Positions 35,831 to 47,170 of a stretch of 64,000 nt of DNA are shown piece by piece. Source of the stretch: Brienomyrus brachyistius (lineage: Eukaryota > Chordata > Actinopteri > Osteoglossiformes > Mormyridae); assembly GCF_023856365.1 (NCBI RefSeq), contig NC_064548.1, forward strand, positions 18,958,461 to 19,022,460. Reading direction: 5' to 3'. The position numbers and the translations under genes were made by a program. The notes beneath the pieces were generated by a model, which made no database searches, was not told the DNA's origin, and saw only the letters and a program-made list of their open reading frames with translations. The number at the start of each line of letters is the position of its first letter. Position 1 is the first letter of the stretch.

Positions 35831-36512
35831 TCTTTCACTCTGATTGTCCCACTCTGTGCCCCCAAGGTTGCCTGCCTGGTAGGTGGTCTGAAGCTGGCTG
35901 TATACTTCAGGCAAAATCGATGGAATCGATGTCATTTTGCAATGACATTACATGACGCATAATCATCGCAGTGATCACCATTTCCATGCACCACCTGTGC
36001 AGAGTCCCCTGATCCCACCCACTGGCCACAATTGGCTGGCATAAATGTGATCACAGGGGATTGGTCAGCAGGACTAATTATGCAGTTACCAGCATGCTTT
36101 GCACCGCACTGCACTTTAAATAGAGTACATTACCATGTGTATTCGCATCTTTCTATTAACAGTAAACGTCAAAATCATGTGTGTTTCATTAGTGTGTAAC
36201 AGTGTTATTTAAATTGTTGGGTTTCCTTGTCTGCGCCGCTTCTAGTTTTAAACCAATAGTGGCCAGTAAAAAAAGTACAACTTCCATTTTAAATGACCTG
36301 TCGTTTGCTTTATTAAAATGACTCACACACTTGCCACAATGCATGAACATTCTGCAGCCACTATGGTTGTGACATAGAAAGAACAAGGTGATGGTGGCAT
36401 TGTTTTACGTATGTGACAGATTATTCTTGCCAGCATGTTCAATTTTGTTTTGTCTGGATGTCATTTGAAGTACTGTATATGGCCAGTTTAGAGTCACCAG
36501 TGAAGGGGAAAG

Positions 36513-36811
36513 TTCCATGCTCACATCACACCAACAGACCAGTGGGCCATTGCTAGTCAGGTCTCTCTCTGCCCATTGTTTTAAGTGACATTCTGAGTTG
36601 AGTGTCTTTATGATTTCTATTTGTTCATTTAGCTTTATTGTGCCGCATTCTTTGCTTTGTATTTGATAATACCCTGTGTCTCTCTTATTGTCTTGACCTT
36701 CTGCCTGAGTTTGGATTGTAGATTCAGATTTCATGTACATCACTCATTCCTTCTTTACAAATGGCCTTAAACCTGGGTACTGCAAATGTATCTTCTCATA
36801 TCATCATAACA
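36513..36811 (+). mobile_element. 3' LTR of Gypsy element B (decayed)
   Basis: It shares catcacaccaacagaccag, ctctctctgccc and tcttgaccttctgcctgag with the 5' LTR and ends in catcataaca. The flanks show no clear target duplication. Confidence 0.6.
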
Positions 36812-37222
36812 AAAACACTGAATAATGTCCAGCAAAAAAATGTAACATGCATTGCAGTGTATAATGCGTGAAAACACACACACGCACAAACAATTTTGCG
36901 TAAATAAAGGAGATATTTATTAAGTGTTTACCTCAGTTGCATACTGGAATCTGATGGTTAAATTGTTACTGATCTTCTGTGGGGTATTTATCTTCCATTT
37001 CTGTTCCATACTGTTATCTTCTTTGTGGACATGCTATTGTGTCCATGATCCATGGCATCATTTTTACTGCTCTAAGTCTCACAGTTTTCTTGCTGGTGCA
37101 TCAGCAGTCTGTCCTCCTATAACTGGACATAATCCTCATTGAATCTTATCTATATGCAATGTCTCCCATCCTGTATGGTTTTTTTCTCCTTGTTCCCACT
37201 GGATTAATATTTTTTTTTAGTC
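36812..37222. other. Unassigned sequence
   Basis: I recognise nothing with confidence; there is a short CA-rich patch at about 36875-36885. Confidence 0.35.
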
Positions 37223-37406
37223 CAGAGGGTCTCCAGCTCCGGTCCTGGAGAGCTACTGTCCAGTAGATTTTCTATCCTACCCGGCTTCAGATGAGCCACA
37301 CCTGTTCTCAGGTAAATACCAGAAATAGATGTGGGTCATCAGGAGCCAGGTAAGATAGAAAACCTACTGGATAGTAGCTTTCCAGCACCGGAGTTAGAGA
37401 CCCCTG
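37223..37406. mobile_element. Palindromic hAT-like MITE, CAGGGGTCTC tips
   Basis: It begins cagagggtctccagctccgg and ends ccggagttagagacccctg, an inverted pair. Inner arms share tcctggagagctac/gtagctttccag and tctatcctacc/ggtaagatag. Flanking 8-mers ttttagtc and atttagtt match at 6 of 8. It is 184 bp and non-coding. Confidence 0.85.
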
Positions 37407-38390
37407 ATTTAGTTATTACTGTATGCTTTTAAGTTTTCTTCTGCCAGTATTCTCATGAATTGCCTCTGTTACAGATATTTCTGATGTGGGCATCATCTCC
37501 AGGTCAAAGAGCTGCTTCCAGTGTTTAAACACTCCCACTGAGTTTTGGAAAGCCTTGGTTAAGTCTGGAGCACAAAAAAACCACAAGGACCACTCTTACT
37601 TAGTGTAGCTCATGTACCCCGTCATTCTGTCCTGGGTGCTGCAGCAGCTGTCAGCTGCTATATGGATTCCTCCACACAGCTGTTATAATCCTTGACAGTG
37701 TATTGGCCGTCACTTGCTAACAGAGCTAAGGTCTGATAGCTTCCATACCAAACGATGACCAACGGCTTGACTACAGACTTGGGGACTGCTATCCCTAAAA
37801 ATGCTGAAGTAAGAAGACTTCGGAGCAGACTAAATTTACATCGCAATGGAACATAAAGCTTTGCATAGAGTTCCGCCTACCACCATGAAAAAATACAGAC
37901 ATCACCTTTTTTTTTTTTTTTACACATAATGTTTGTATAACAATGGACAATTTGTCACTGTTTCTTGTGCAAATTGATAATGTCAGTGGTCCAGTGTGGT
38001 GGCCTTGTCACTAGAGATGCTGTAACGCCATGCAAGTTGCTTGTTTTGATACCAGTCATTTTAAGGAAGTCGCCTAGACATATGTTTTGGAAGCCAGCCT
38101 GAAACACAGTGCTAATAGGATCTGTGCTGCAGCAGTGATCGTCTCAGCAGTCCGATCTGTCTGCTACTGTTTGCAAGGGCACTCTGGCGTAAACACAGTG
38201 AGATTTCCTCATTTTCATGGCACTCTTTAAGGGCTTGAGGTGCACTCTGTAGGGGACGGCGAAAGGTACCTCCAGACACGGCTAATGGCCAGGGGAGTAA
38301 AGGGATATTGTAGGTTCCTTCTCAAAAATAATGGTCATGAGAAAGGTAAGGAGTCCAAACAACACAATGGAAGATAAAAAAAGAAAAGTG
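37407..38390. other. Unassigned sequence, possibly decayed transposon
   Basis: No named family. Short minus-strand frames (for example YTVKDYNSCVEESI at about 37660-37700) look protein-like but match nothing I recognise. Confidence 0.3.
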
Positions 38391-38563
38391 GGTAACGCTT
38401 TACATTACCTACACCTTCATAATGCGTTCATTAGACATTCATGCAACATTCATAAGCAGCACATAAGTATGAATGTTCTATGAATGCATTATGTAGGTGC
38501 ACTGAATGTTCTACGGATGCATTATAAAGGCATTATGGAGGTGCAGTTAATGTAAAGTGCGCT
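38391..38563. mobile_element. Hairpin hAT-like MITE (GGTAACGCTTTAC family), short copy
   Basis: It starts ggtaacgctttacattacc, carries the family arms caccttcataatgcgttc and ctatgaatgcattatg, and ends ttaatgtaaagtgcgct, a mutated right tip. The central arms with aacagctttaat are deleted, so only the outer repeats remain. Confidence 0.8.
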
Positions 38564-40908
38564 GGGATGAATAAACCAGTCGGCATTCTTAGGTTGTCAA
38601 GGTTGGGGCCAAAGTGAAAAAAAAATAAAACAATAAAACACAAAATGCATCCCCTATGCAAGTTATCGGTAGCAGCACCTCTGGCACCTGCCTTTCAGTC
38701 CTGAGACGGATGTAGGCCAATCCTGAGATGCCTAACTGATTTCGACGTGTCTCCCAGCTTTCGCTATAGTGAATCGTCCCCACAGAATCTGCAGTGACTA
38801 CAATAGCAGTGCCAGCAACTATTGAAAAAGATGACATGCAAATAATTTTTATTCCTTTTTTCCACCCAGTATTAGGTTCTATTATTGCCACGCGACACAG
38901 TGGGACACAGAGTTCTACCCCAGCGCTTTGCTGTTCTTTCTCTGAAAGTTATGAATCTTAGTTTTATTTTAGCAGAATGTGGGATCTGAGAAAATGGGTT
39001 GCTCTCCTCTCGTATTGAAGTGCCGTGTATTCAGTCCCCACTGAACAGCTCGGGGAAATACCTAATGCTTTCATGCAAACAGGACTTCGGCACTCTCATC
39101 CGCTTATATATTGTTGTGGGGTTTGGGGTTATGGAGTAATTGTCATACTGCTGGCACACTAAATGAGGAGCTTTACGGTTCACTGAGTATCAATCTGTCT
39201 TTGTTTACCAGTATGTTAAAAAAATTTCCCTTTATGCTGCAAAGAAAAGCTCTCATTAGGTCAGGCTGTGCTACTACCTCTCCCCTTTAATTTGTTTACA
39301 GATTACAGGGCTTCTCTTTGATCCACGATCACATGCCCCCCCCCCCCCCCCCCCCCCCGCGTGTGTTGAATGTTCTCTCCTACTACTCTGAATGGTTTAC
39401 CGTGTTTTTTGATCTCTTGGTAGCCTGTGAAGCTGAAGCCCTGAAAGATCCTACAGACAGACTCTGCTTTATACCCTGCGGTACTCCAGTTCCCGTCACC
39501 CAGACCATGATAAGCCATTAGAGGATCTGATTGACAGATGGCTCACATCCCAGTTGAAAACTTCACATCATTTGTCCCGTAACTTTATAACACTGTATGA
39601 GTCCAGCTTAATTTATTGGCAATGAAACTGGAATATTAGCAGGTTGAACATTTCGTAATATTTTGCAGGATTTATGACTTAGCGGTTGAATGTTGAATCA
39701 TTTCCTTTACTGAAACTAATTGATGCACCTAAGGGTGTAACTTTGTATGGATTTTTGGGGGTGGTTGAAGCCCCCACCCATTCATCATGGCAATATGATT
39801 ATTTGTGGGGGAAGGGGTGTATTGGCTTATTTGTTTATCTCACCTGTGCCACGCTACTGATCATATATGATTAAATTCAGGTATGACCCTGGCCGCTCAG
39901 ATGCCCCATCTGCCCAGACCCCCTTACAGCCCTTCCCAAGACCTGACACACGCTGCCTTTTCATGTTCATGAAGTCTATAACAGTCAATGATGACCCCAA
40001 ATCTTTCTTAACATTTCAATAGCTCTGTGTCATTCACCTACAGTGACCATTTGTCTGATTTTGTCTGCCATGCACACTACTTTATTTCATTGTTTGTTTA
40101 GTCCTGTGCTTCGGTCCAGCTCCACAGTCCAGTCATTGCCAGGATTTGCTATTCATCTTAGTATTTTCTTATCTTGGTTTTGGGTCCTGCAGCTTCCTAG
40201 TAAGTGGTTGTATCTCTCATCCTGAATAAAGACCCAGGATTGATAGAAATCAGGTTTGTCCAGAAACTCGCAGGACTATACATGTAAACTTTATATAACA
40301 GGAAAACAGGAAGAAGATCATATTTTCTGTAGAACTGTTTTGCATTGTCGTTTAAATTATATAGTGAGATTCACAGCAAAAATCCAAAGAAGCTCGGTGG
40401 GGGAGTGCATTGTTTTAGAAAACCCACTACAATATATTTTAAAAACTCTGCCAAGTTCTATACTGTGGGCCCAGCATACAGTACAATAAATACTGCAGTG
40501 CTGGTATTTCATGATAACCTCTAGAGCCCTGCGAGAGTAGATGTATATCCCTCCACTGAGGCAAAACATATAATGCCAACGAGCTGTCTGAGTCCAGGGA
40601 TTTCCATCAACCATGTAACCGTTGCCAGAAAATCCAGATTGGGTACAGTTGAGTTGTTGGCATTGATTATTGTACAGTTTAGGATCAATTCTTGTGTATA
40701 AATTAAACTGCCTGCTCAAAACTATTAAGGCTCAGAGTCATTCCTGAGTGGCTCCAAAAAGATAATAGAAACTATTTTCAAATCACATACATTTCTTTCC
40801 AATCAATATTTCTGCAAATTCTATGCATTTGTTGTATTGCACTTAATTTCTAAATATGACAAAAAATGGTTTTCAACAGAAACAGATTTTCACCCTGCTA
40901 TTTCATCA
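38564..40908. other. Unique sequence, some possibly regulatory
   Basis: No gene. 38970-39270 is unique mixed sequence. 40060-40240 has weak LTR-like features (a terminal aataaa and tttgggtcctgcag) but cannot be confirmed. Confidence 0.35.
39336..39358. repeat. C homopolymer, 23 bases
   Basis: An uninterrupted C run. It opens proline/glycine frames on both strands, which are artefacts. Confidence 0.95.
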
Positions 40909-40910
40909 TA

Positions 40911-42079
40911 CACTGAACAAAAATATAAACGCAACACTTTTGTTTTTGCTCCCATTTTTCATGAGATGGACTTAAAGATCTACAATTCATTCCAGATACA
41001 CAATATTACCATTTCTCTCAAACATTTCTCACAAATCAGTCTAAATGTGTGATAGTGAGCACTTCTGCTTTGCTGAGATAATCCATCCCACCTCACAGGT
41101 GTGCCACATCAAGATGCTGATCTGACATCATGGGTAGTGCACAGGTGTACCTTATACTGCCCACAATAAAAGGCCACCCTGGAATGTGCAGTTTTGTCTC
41201 ACAGCAAAATGCCACAGATGCCACAAGCATTGAGGGAGCGTGCAATTGGCATGCTGACAGCAGGAATGTCAACCAGATCTGTTGCTCGTGCATTGAATGT
41301 TCATTTCTCAACCATAAGCCGTCTCCAAAGGCGTTTCAGAGAATATGGCAGTACATCCAACCGGCCTCACAACCGCAGACCACGTGTAACCACACCAGCC
41401 CAGGACCTCCACATCCAGCAGGTTCACCTCCAAGATCGTCTGAGACCAGCCACTCAGACAGATAATGCACGGCCCCATGTTGCAAGGATCTGTACACAGT
41501 TCTTGGAAGCTGAAAATGTCCCAGTTCTTGCATGGCCAGCATACTCACCGGACATGTCACCCGTTGAGCATGTTTGGGATGTGCTTGACCGGCGTATACG
41601 ACAGCGTGTACCAGTTCCCACTAATATCCAACAACTTCGCACAGCCATTGAAGAGGAGTGGACCAACATTCCACAGGCCACAATTGACAATCTGATAAAC
41701 TCTATGCGAAGAAGATGTGTTGCATTGCATGAGGCAAATGGTGGTCACACCAGATACTGACCGGTTCTGAGTCCCCAGACCCCCAATAAAGCAAAAAACT
41801 GCACATTCCAGGGTGGCCTTTTATTGTGGGCAGTATAAGGTACACCTGTGCACTACCCATGATGTCAGATCAGCATCTTGATGTGGCACACCTGTGAGGT
41901 GGGATGGATTATCTCAGCAAAGCAGAAGTGCTCACTATCACACATTTAGACTGATTTGTGAGAAATGTTTGAGAGAAATGGTAATATTGTGTATCTGGAA
42001 TGAATTGTAGGTCTTTAAGTCCATCTCATGAAAAATGGGAGCAGAAACAAGAGTGTTGCGTTTATATTTTTGTTCAGTA
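40911..42079 (+). mobile_element. Tc1-like transposon with 285-bp inverted repeats, internally deleted
   Basis: It is flanked by TA on both sides (40909-40910 and 42080-42081). Terminal inverted repeats span 40911-41195 and 41795-42079, 285 bp each and nearly identical. Tips read CACTGAACAAAAATATAAAC and its complement with one changed outer base. The interior holds one open transposase-derived frame. The intact boundaries and very similar arms suggest a fairly recent insertion compared with the other Tc1 copies here. The element is 1169 bp; full-length relatives are longer. Confidence 0.95.
41209..41760 (+). CDS. In-frame shortened Tc1-like transposase, 183 aa
   Basis: The frame opens with ATG at 41209 (MPQMPQALRERAIGMLTAGM) and runs to TGA at 41758-41760. 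Residues 1-65 are the paired-like DNA-binding region with two helix-turn-helix units (STRSVARALNVHFSTISRLQ, then RPHNRRPRVTT). At about residue 83 (LQDRLRPATQT) the sequence jumps to DNARPHVARICTQFLEAENV, the segment carrying the second catalytic Asp, followed by AYSPDMSPVEHVWD with the catalytic Glu. The first catalytic Asp and about 150 residues are missing, yet the frame is kept. It cannot catalyse transposition. A DNA-binding protein that competes for transposon ends is conceivable but unproven. A TTG upstream at 41194 also opens the frame, but ATG is preferred. Confidence 0.8.
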   Translation: MPQMPQALRERAIGMLTAGMSTRSVARALNVHFSTISRLQRRFREYGSTSNRPHNRRPRVTTPAQDLHIQQVHLQDRLRPATQTDNARPHVARICTQFLEAENVPVLAWPAYSPDMSPVEHVWDVLDRRIRQRVPVPTNIQQLRTAIEEEWTNIPQATIDNLINSMRRRCVALHEANGGHTRY

Positions 42080-42081
42080 TA

Positions 42082-43050
42082 TATTCAAACCATATTTTAC
42101 GATCAGGCATAATGAAACTGCAGACTTCTGGTAAAAAGCAAATTGCTAAATCAAATGTAATTAAACAAAAACATGTATCAGTCCTGCCATCGCCCATCGA
42201 TCTGAGACCTCCACACTTCAGTGAACACTGCGCTACTGGTGCTGTAATACCCATTTATCACTTTGGTCTTACTGAAACATCAAAGAGGACTATTTTTTGG
42301 CTTGAGGAATTAGAAATCGTATCTTACATCTTGATGGGGGTTTTGGAGCTGTTGCCTATTAGCTTATATGCCACCACGCCCTACTCTATAACTTTCTGCT
42401 GAATGACTTTGTACTGAGTCACGAGCAGGAAGGACCCAGAGATGGAGGAAGCCTCAGCATTCCCCAGAGAGGTACGTCTATTTATAGTTCAGCTAGGGCA
42501 GTCAGGGTGCTGGGCAGAAAGCTGAAGCCTGGTGGTGTCCTGGTGCGTCGTCCTCGGTGCTCGGCAGTCCGTGGTATTCCTGGAGTTTTCCTGCACTGCC
42601 TCGGGGGTTGAGCCTGGCAGGTGGGCAGTGGTTGGCTCCAGCGGCTTTTCTCTCTCCTGCCTTAGTGTGACGGTGCTCTTTAAGACCCAGGGGAGAGACG
42701 AGTTGATCGTCTTCGGCGATAATAACTGACTGCCAGCTGGGAGCTGCTGTTGCATTAGCCCTGCCCCACCCTGCCAGGCGTCTTGTCTCTCTGTCCCTTT
42801 CTCCTGACCGTTCCAAGGCTTCAGCGTCACAACAGCTATCAGAGATTTCATTGGCGTGCTAAAATCTAAAATCATGTCCTAAGATTAAGATTCATCTCTC
42901 ACACTTTTAACACCAAGAAGGCAACTACGACTCGATATTGTACAGATCAACAAGTAATATCTCAGATGCTATTGGCTTCTAATACAACATGTATGGTTTC
43001 AAAATGCAGATACTCTCAGGGAAGACACAAAAATAATTCATTACTGACAG
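42082..43050. other. Unassigned, GC-rich block at 42410-42860
   Basis: 42410-42860 begins tgtactgagtcacgagcagg, aaggacccagagatgg and is unusually GC-rich for this window. It resembles the LTR-adjacent sequence of fish retrotransposons, but I cannot confirm it. Minus-strand frames of 104 and 128 codons cross it without family features. Confidence 0.35.
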
Positions 43051-43102
43051 TTCAGGTCCAGAAAGTACAAATCCAGACCCAGGTTTCGTTTCAGACCTGA
43101 AC
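43051..43102. mobile_element. Short palindromic MITE, TTCAGGTCCAGA tips
   Basis: It begins ttcaggtccagaaagtacaa and ends cagacctgaac, an internally deleted relative of the palindrome at the right edge of the window (63864). Confidence 0.6.
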
Positions 43103-43170
43103 TGTTTGTAGTTGATTACTTTAGTGAGTAACTACCCCAACACTGATAGATACCTCTGTCATTGTATTAC

Positions 43171-44105
43171 AGGCAGTCCCCATATTATGAACAAGTTTTT
43201 CTTTAAATCAAATTTGTAGGTAAGTTGGAAAAATAATAATACATGGCCGAAGACATTCACAGCTGTGATATATTGGACTTCGAGTCTGTTATTGCTTTTC
43301 TTTGCCTCCGCAAAGAAAAATAGTTCCCGTAACGTCAGCGAAAGTGAGACGGGCTGTAGCGTCCAAACCTTCCGCATATCCGGAAATTCAGTCCATAACC
43401 TATATAGTTTTGTCTGATATCACTAGTGCCAGCAGTGAAACAACTAGCCAACTTATTAACGGAATAACTTTGCATTGTAAATTAAAACCATACCGCAAAT
43501 CAAATAAACTCGCACACACACAGATGGGGGAGCCTTCATGGAGAGAAACATGGATACAGGCAATTAGGACATACCGCAACGAGTCATACTTTGAAAATAT
43601 ATTATTTTCGGTTTGACAGCTTATGTATGAAAACTTAAAATCCGAAACAGTTCAAAATAGATCCAACGAAACGGAATACATATGAACATTTACTTTAACT
43701 TCCGCCTACGTACATTTTTGAAACCGGTGGAAATGTGGGCATGTTCGCAAAAGGCAGCAAACGACACGCAGACCGGCACCGGCTCCGTGTTGGTGGAAAC
43801 GAGGCATATGGGGCGGTTTATAAATACGCCTACAAAGCGGAGGGATACAGCTGATGTGAAATGTCCGCCTGCGATTACACTCTGATAACTGCACGCATAA
43901 AACACCTCTCGCCCAATCAGATTTCTTGGTCGGAACTACCTGTTGTATGATAATAATTATACAGTGTTGGTACCAGTGACTACATATGGTACTGTACTCA
44001 ATGTACATCACAAAGTTTTAATATAACAGGCTTTATGGCATACCGTTTGTAAGTATGAACAGCCCATAAGTCGGATGTACTTAACTTGGGAACTTCTTGT
44101 ACTTA
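43171..44105. mobile_element. Possible DNA transposon, AGGCAGTCCCC tips
   Basis: The left end acaggcagtccccatattatg and the right side ataagtcggatgtacttaac, gggaacttcttg are reminiscent of a widespread repeat whose ends read aggcagtccccgggttacg. The inverted match is weak. The interior has no recognised transposase. Low confidence. Confidence 0.35.
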
Positions 44106-45973
44106 CTTGTTTTAATATGAGGTTAATACTATATTAAATATATTAAATAATTCTGAGAGGAAAGTACAGTTTGTCATGTCTTGTTTTTGTAATCTACATC
44201 AAAAGTATGGCTTGCGCATTTGACGATGAGGATGGGTGCAAGTAAGGGCTAACTGTGTGGAGGTCTTTGAAACAGGCTTAAGTACTGGTCATACCCATTG
44301 TCTGTTTCTAATTTTTAAGTCAGGATGTTTGGCTCATAACTGTTATGTTGCTGAAGGGTGTTTATATTTGTTGGGGATGTGGCAGATGCTTAGGAAGTTT
44401 GTTACGAGAAAACAGGCCTTCAACGACAAGATCATCTGTCCCGCCTTCAACTTTTTTTAATGCCAGTTATAATGAATTCAACTAAATATGCAAAGTTTTT
44501 CTTTAAACTTTTTACATTTGCAGATTATAAAATTACATTTCGAAAGTGTTGACAGAAATATTATGACTACAATAACTGCCATATGTTCTTTGATTAAAAA
44601 TAAGACTTATTGCATACTAAAATGTATTCTGAGTGCTCCATAGCGAGATGCTACGCCCTGCCATCTCCTCCTAATCCACTGGACCTAACCAGCTTACCAA
44701 GTGTCATAGAATGTTAGGTTTCTGAAATAAATGAACTGGAGTTGTTACAAGCCACTCAGAATTTTCAATGCACGTCTCCTAAATCACTGGCACTTTTAGC
44801 ATCTTAACTTTTTAAAGTTATATTTAAGATGAAGGAAGAAAACATGGTAATTAAGGAATAGGGTTGTTCAAGGATTATCTTGAGTTAATGTCCACTTAAG
44901 ATGTAAGATCTATAAACAATAAAATTTTACTATACCAGTCTTCCCAACTATTAGTTATTTATTGGTGATCTATTCTCTTGGTTTAGCGTTTTGTTTTCTT
45001 TCTTTCCTTTTTTAATATTTGTCTGATCTCTTGGATTGCTTTCATTCCATGATTTGTGTTCCTTAGATATTCTCTGGTCCTGGCGTTTGGTTCATTCGGT
45101 TTTCTGTTTTATCTGTTTTGTCTTTTTGTCAATCGTCTGATGTTGCTTTGCTCCTCAGTCCTGACTGAAACGATTCCCATTGTAATTTGATGCCCGAATC
45201 CTCCTTAGCTGACAGGACAGCCAGGCTTAAATCCTGGCCATGTGAGTGCGTGCATTTCGGGGAGGGCCCTTTTCCCCCAGGGCCATGTGCTGTGCGCAGG
45301 TCCTTGTTAATATGCTTAAGTTTGATTACGTTTCATTTTTTTTAACTCTGTCTGGCTGTTATGACAATAACCGTATGGCTGCCTGTACGTGACAGCAATA
45401 TTCTATCTATTATCTACCCAGCCCTCAATGTGGGTTTATTATTAACTATTTTTCTGTTCATCTGTGATGATGGTGATGATGATGATGATGATGATGATGA
45501 TGACAAGGATATTCTCGATGTTGAAATAAAAAAAAATAGCCGAAAAGAACATTAATTTTCTTAAATGTAAAATGTTTTGTAATTCATATTAATTTTACAT
45601 TGAATAAATGCCAGGGGTTTTGATGAATACCCAGGAGTGTGCCGGCCAGCTGGTAGGCTTTCATTTTTATTGCAACCTTTTCGATGCAATAAATTTCCTC
45701 ATTAACGCCCCGTGATTGTATTTCTGAGAACTGACATTGTTATTACTCCTGCGGATGCCCCGAGGTCCACCACAAAGCGGTGATAAATAAAGGACAAACA
45801 AGCTATTATATTTCTCATGCTTGAGCATTAAACAACCAAAAAGGTTAAAAACAAATGGCCAAAATAAATAAAAATGTTGAATCTGCTTCTGAAAGGTGGG
45901 AATGTAGCATTGTTGTAAAGTGTGTTTCATTTTCATGATATTTTGTATACATATAACTACTTATCTAATAGCA
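44106..45973. other. Unique AT-rich sequence, nothing recognised
   Basis: Apart from a GAT microsatellite, no repeat or gene is visible. Confidence 0.4.
45464..45503. repeat. (GAT)n microsatellite
   Basis: About 13 units with one GGT interruption near the start. It encodes an Asp run in one frame, which is an artefact. Confidence 0.95.
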
Positions 45974-46055
45974 CAGTGATTCCCAGTCCTGACCTTGGGG
46001 ACCCACATGTGCTCCACATTTTTGCTCCCTTCCAGGTCCCTGGAGCCTGAAGCCT
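45974..46055 (+). mobile_element. hAT-like MITE fragment, CAGTGATTCCCAG tip
   Basis: It begins cagtgattcccagtcctgac and continues cttggggacccacatg, tttttgctccct, as in the left arm of the MITE at 15407. The right arm is missing. Confidence 0.65.
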
Positions 46056-46073
46056 AGGCCAAGAAGCACAGGG

Positions 46074-46829
46074 TATCATGACCAGACAACGGGAAGGAGT
46101 GACGATCTATGATGCAGCTTTTAAACAACAAAGAAACTTTAGTACATCACAAAATATACAAAAAAGGGGTAACGCTTTACAACACTTCACCTTCATAATG
46201 CTTTTATATAACATTCATAAAATGTTCGGTACACCCATGCATTCATTAAGTATTCATAAAACATTCATAAACATCATGTATGTATACTTTTGCATCTCTT
46301 AACAGCTGTAGTATACATTAATAACAAACATTATAAGACAATAACATACATTATCATGTAATGTTTGTTATTTATGTATATTAAAGCTGTTAAGGGATGT
46401 TAGGATGTTAAAGTGTATTTGCATGCAGCTTATGAATGTTGTATGAATGCATTATGAAGGTGCACTGAATGTTCTATGAATGGATTATGAAGGTGCACTT
46501 AATGTAAAGCGTTACCAGAAAAGGAAACAAAAGGACCATGTCAAACAATAGGAACAGAGGAATAACTGGGAGGGAGCTGGATTAACCGAAGATGCAGGGA
46601 CCACATTTGATAAGGGGCTGACAAGACTAGCATTAACACACTGGGAGCTGCACAAATGACAACTATAATGACTGACCTTGTGGGGAGAAGGTCAAGAGCA
46701 GGAACGTATATACAGAGCTAACGAGTAACAAACCAGGAACAGGTGTGAATAGTTGACACATTAGGCTGGAAACAATTAGGTGACTAAGGGATAACCAGCA
46801 ACTTCTGCTGGCCAAATGTGAACATGACA
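46074..46829 (-). mobile_element. LTR-like element on the minus strand, interrupted by a MITE
   Basis: It ends catgaca at 46829 and begins with tatcatgacc at 46074, a mutated form of the TGTCATGACC edge of the solo LTR at 31355. The body (gatgcagggaccacatttga, caggaacaggtgtgaatag) resembles reverse-oriented fish Gypsy LTRs. A hairpin MITE occupies 46168-46516. No target duplication is visible. Confidence 0.5.
46168..46516. mobile_element. Hairpin hAT-like MITE (GGTAACGCTTTAC family), best copy
   Basis: Tips are ggtaacgctttac and its inverse gtaaagcgttacc. Flanking 8-mers aaaaaagg and agaaaagg match at 7 of 8, fitting a hAT-type target duplication. Arms pair through cttaacagctgtagtatac/gtatattaaagctgttaag and aataacaaacatt/aatgtttgttatt. 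It is 349 bp with no coding capacity. Confidence 0.88.
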
Positions 46830-47030
46830 GGCTGACGAGGTTCTGATACAGGACAGGAGGCCGGGAAAGGATGCGTCTCCCACACAGTATACAAACACTG
46901 CCAGGCCAAAAAAAAAAATAAAAAATTTGAATTTATATCAGGAAATACTTAAGAGCCAGTGACTGGATCATTATTAAACCTCAGCAACGTTACGCAGCAA
47001 TAAAGTAAAATCAGCTGAATACCTGAATCT
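46830..47030. other. Unassigned sequence
   Basis: It contains an A-rich run near 46908-46926 and nothing else recognisable. Confidence 0.35.
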
Positions 47031-47170
47031 ACTGAATGGCCGGGTTACACCCTGAATGGCCGGGTTACACCCTGAATGGCCGGGTTACACCCTGAATGGC
47101 CTGGTTACACCCTGAATGGCCGGGTTACACCCTGAATGGCCGGGTTACACCTTGAATGGCCGGGTTACAC
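47031..47170 (+). repeat. 20-bp minisatellite, 7 copies
   Basis: The unit cctgaatggccgggttacac is repeated seven times with two single-base variants. It directly abuts a truncated Tc1-like element, and the last unit runs straight into it. Confidence 0.95.

Larger units (their letters stand above)
32648..36811 (+). mobile_element. Degenerate Ty3/Gypsy chromovirus B with both LTRs
   Basis: A 5' LTR-like block (32648 to about 33180) and a 3' block (about 36513-36811) share tcacaccaagagaccag/tcacaccaacagaccag and cttgaccttctg-like phrases. Between them lie RT, RNase H, integrase and chromodomain remnants in order on the + strand. Gag and protease are missing. Many stops and frameshifts are present. 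Confidence 0.8.

Noticed and set aside
37407..37860. LINE reverse-transcriptase fragment on the minus strand
   Set aside because: A phrase resembling the region before a LINE RT domain was seen, but no catalytic motif or continuous similarity supports it.
39303..39521. Proline- or glycine-run proteins over the C run
   Set aside because: These are artefacts of a homopolymer.
42489..42875. 128-codon minus-strand frame
   Set aside because: It lies in a GC-rich, LTR-like block without any conserved domain, and overlapping frames are equally open.
44900..45400. Possible solo LTR
   Set aside because: The T-rich composition is suggestive, but no TG..CA borders or target duplication could be found.
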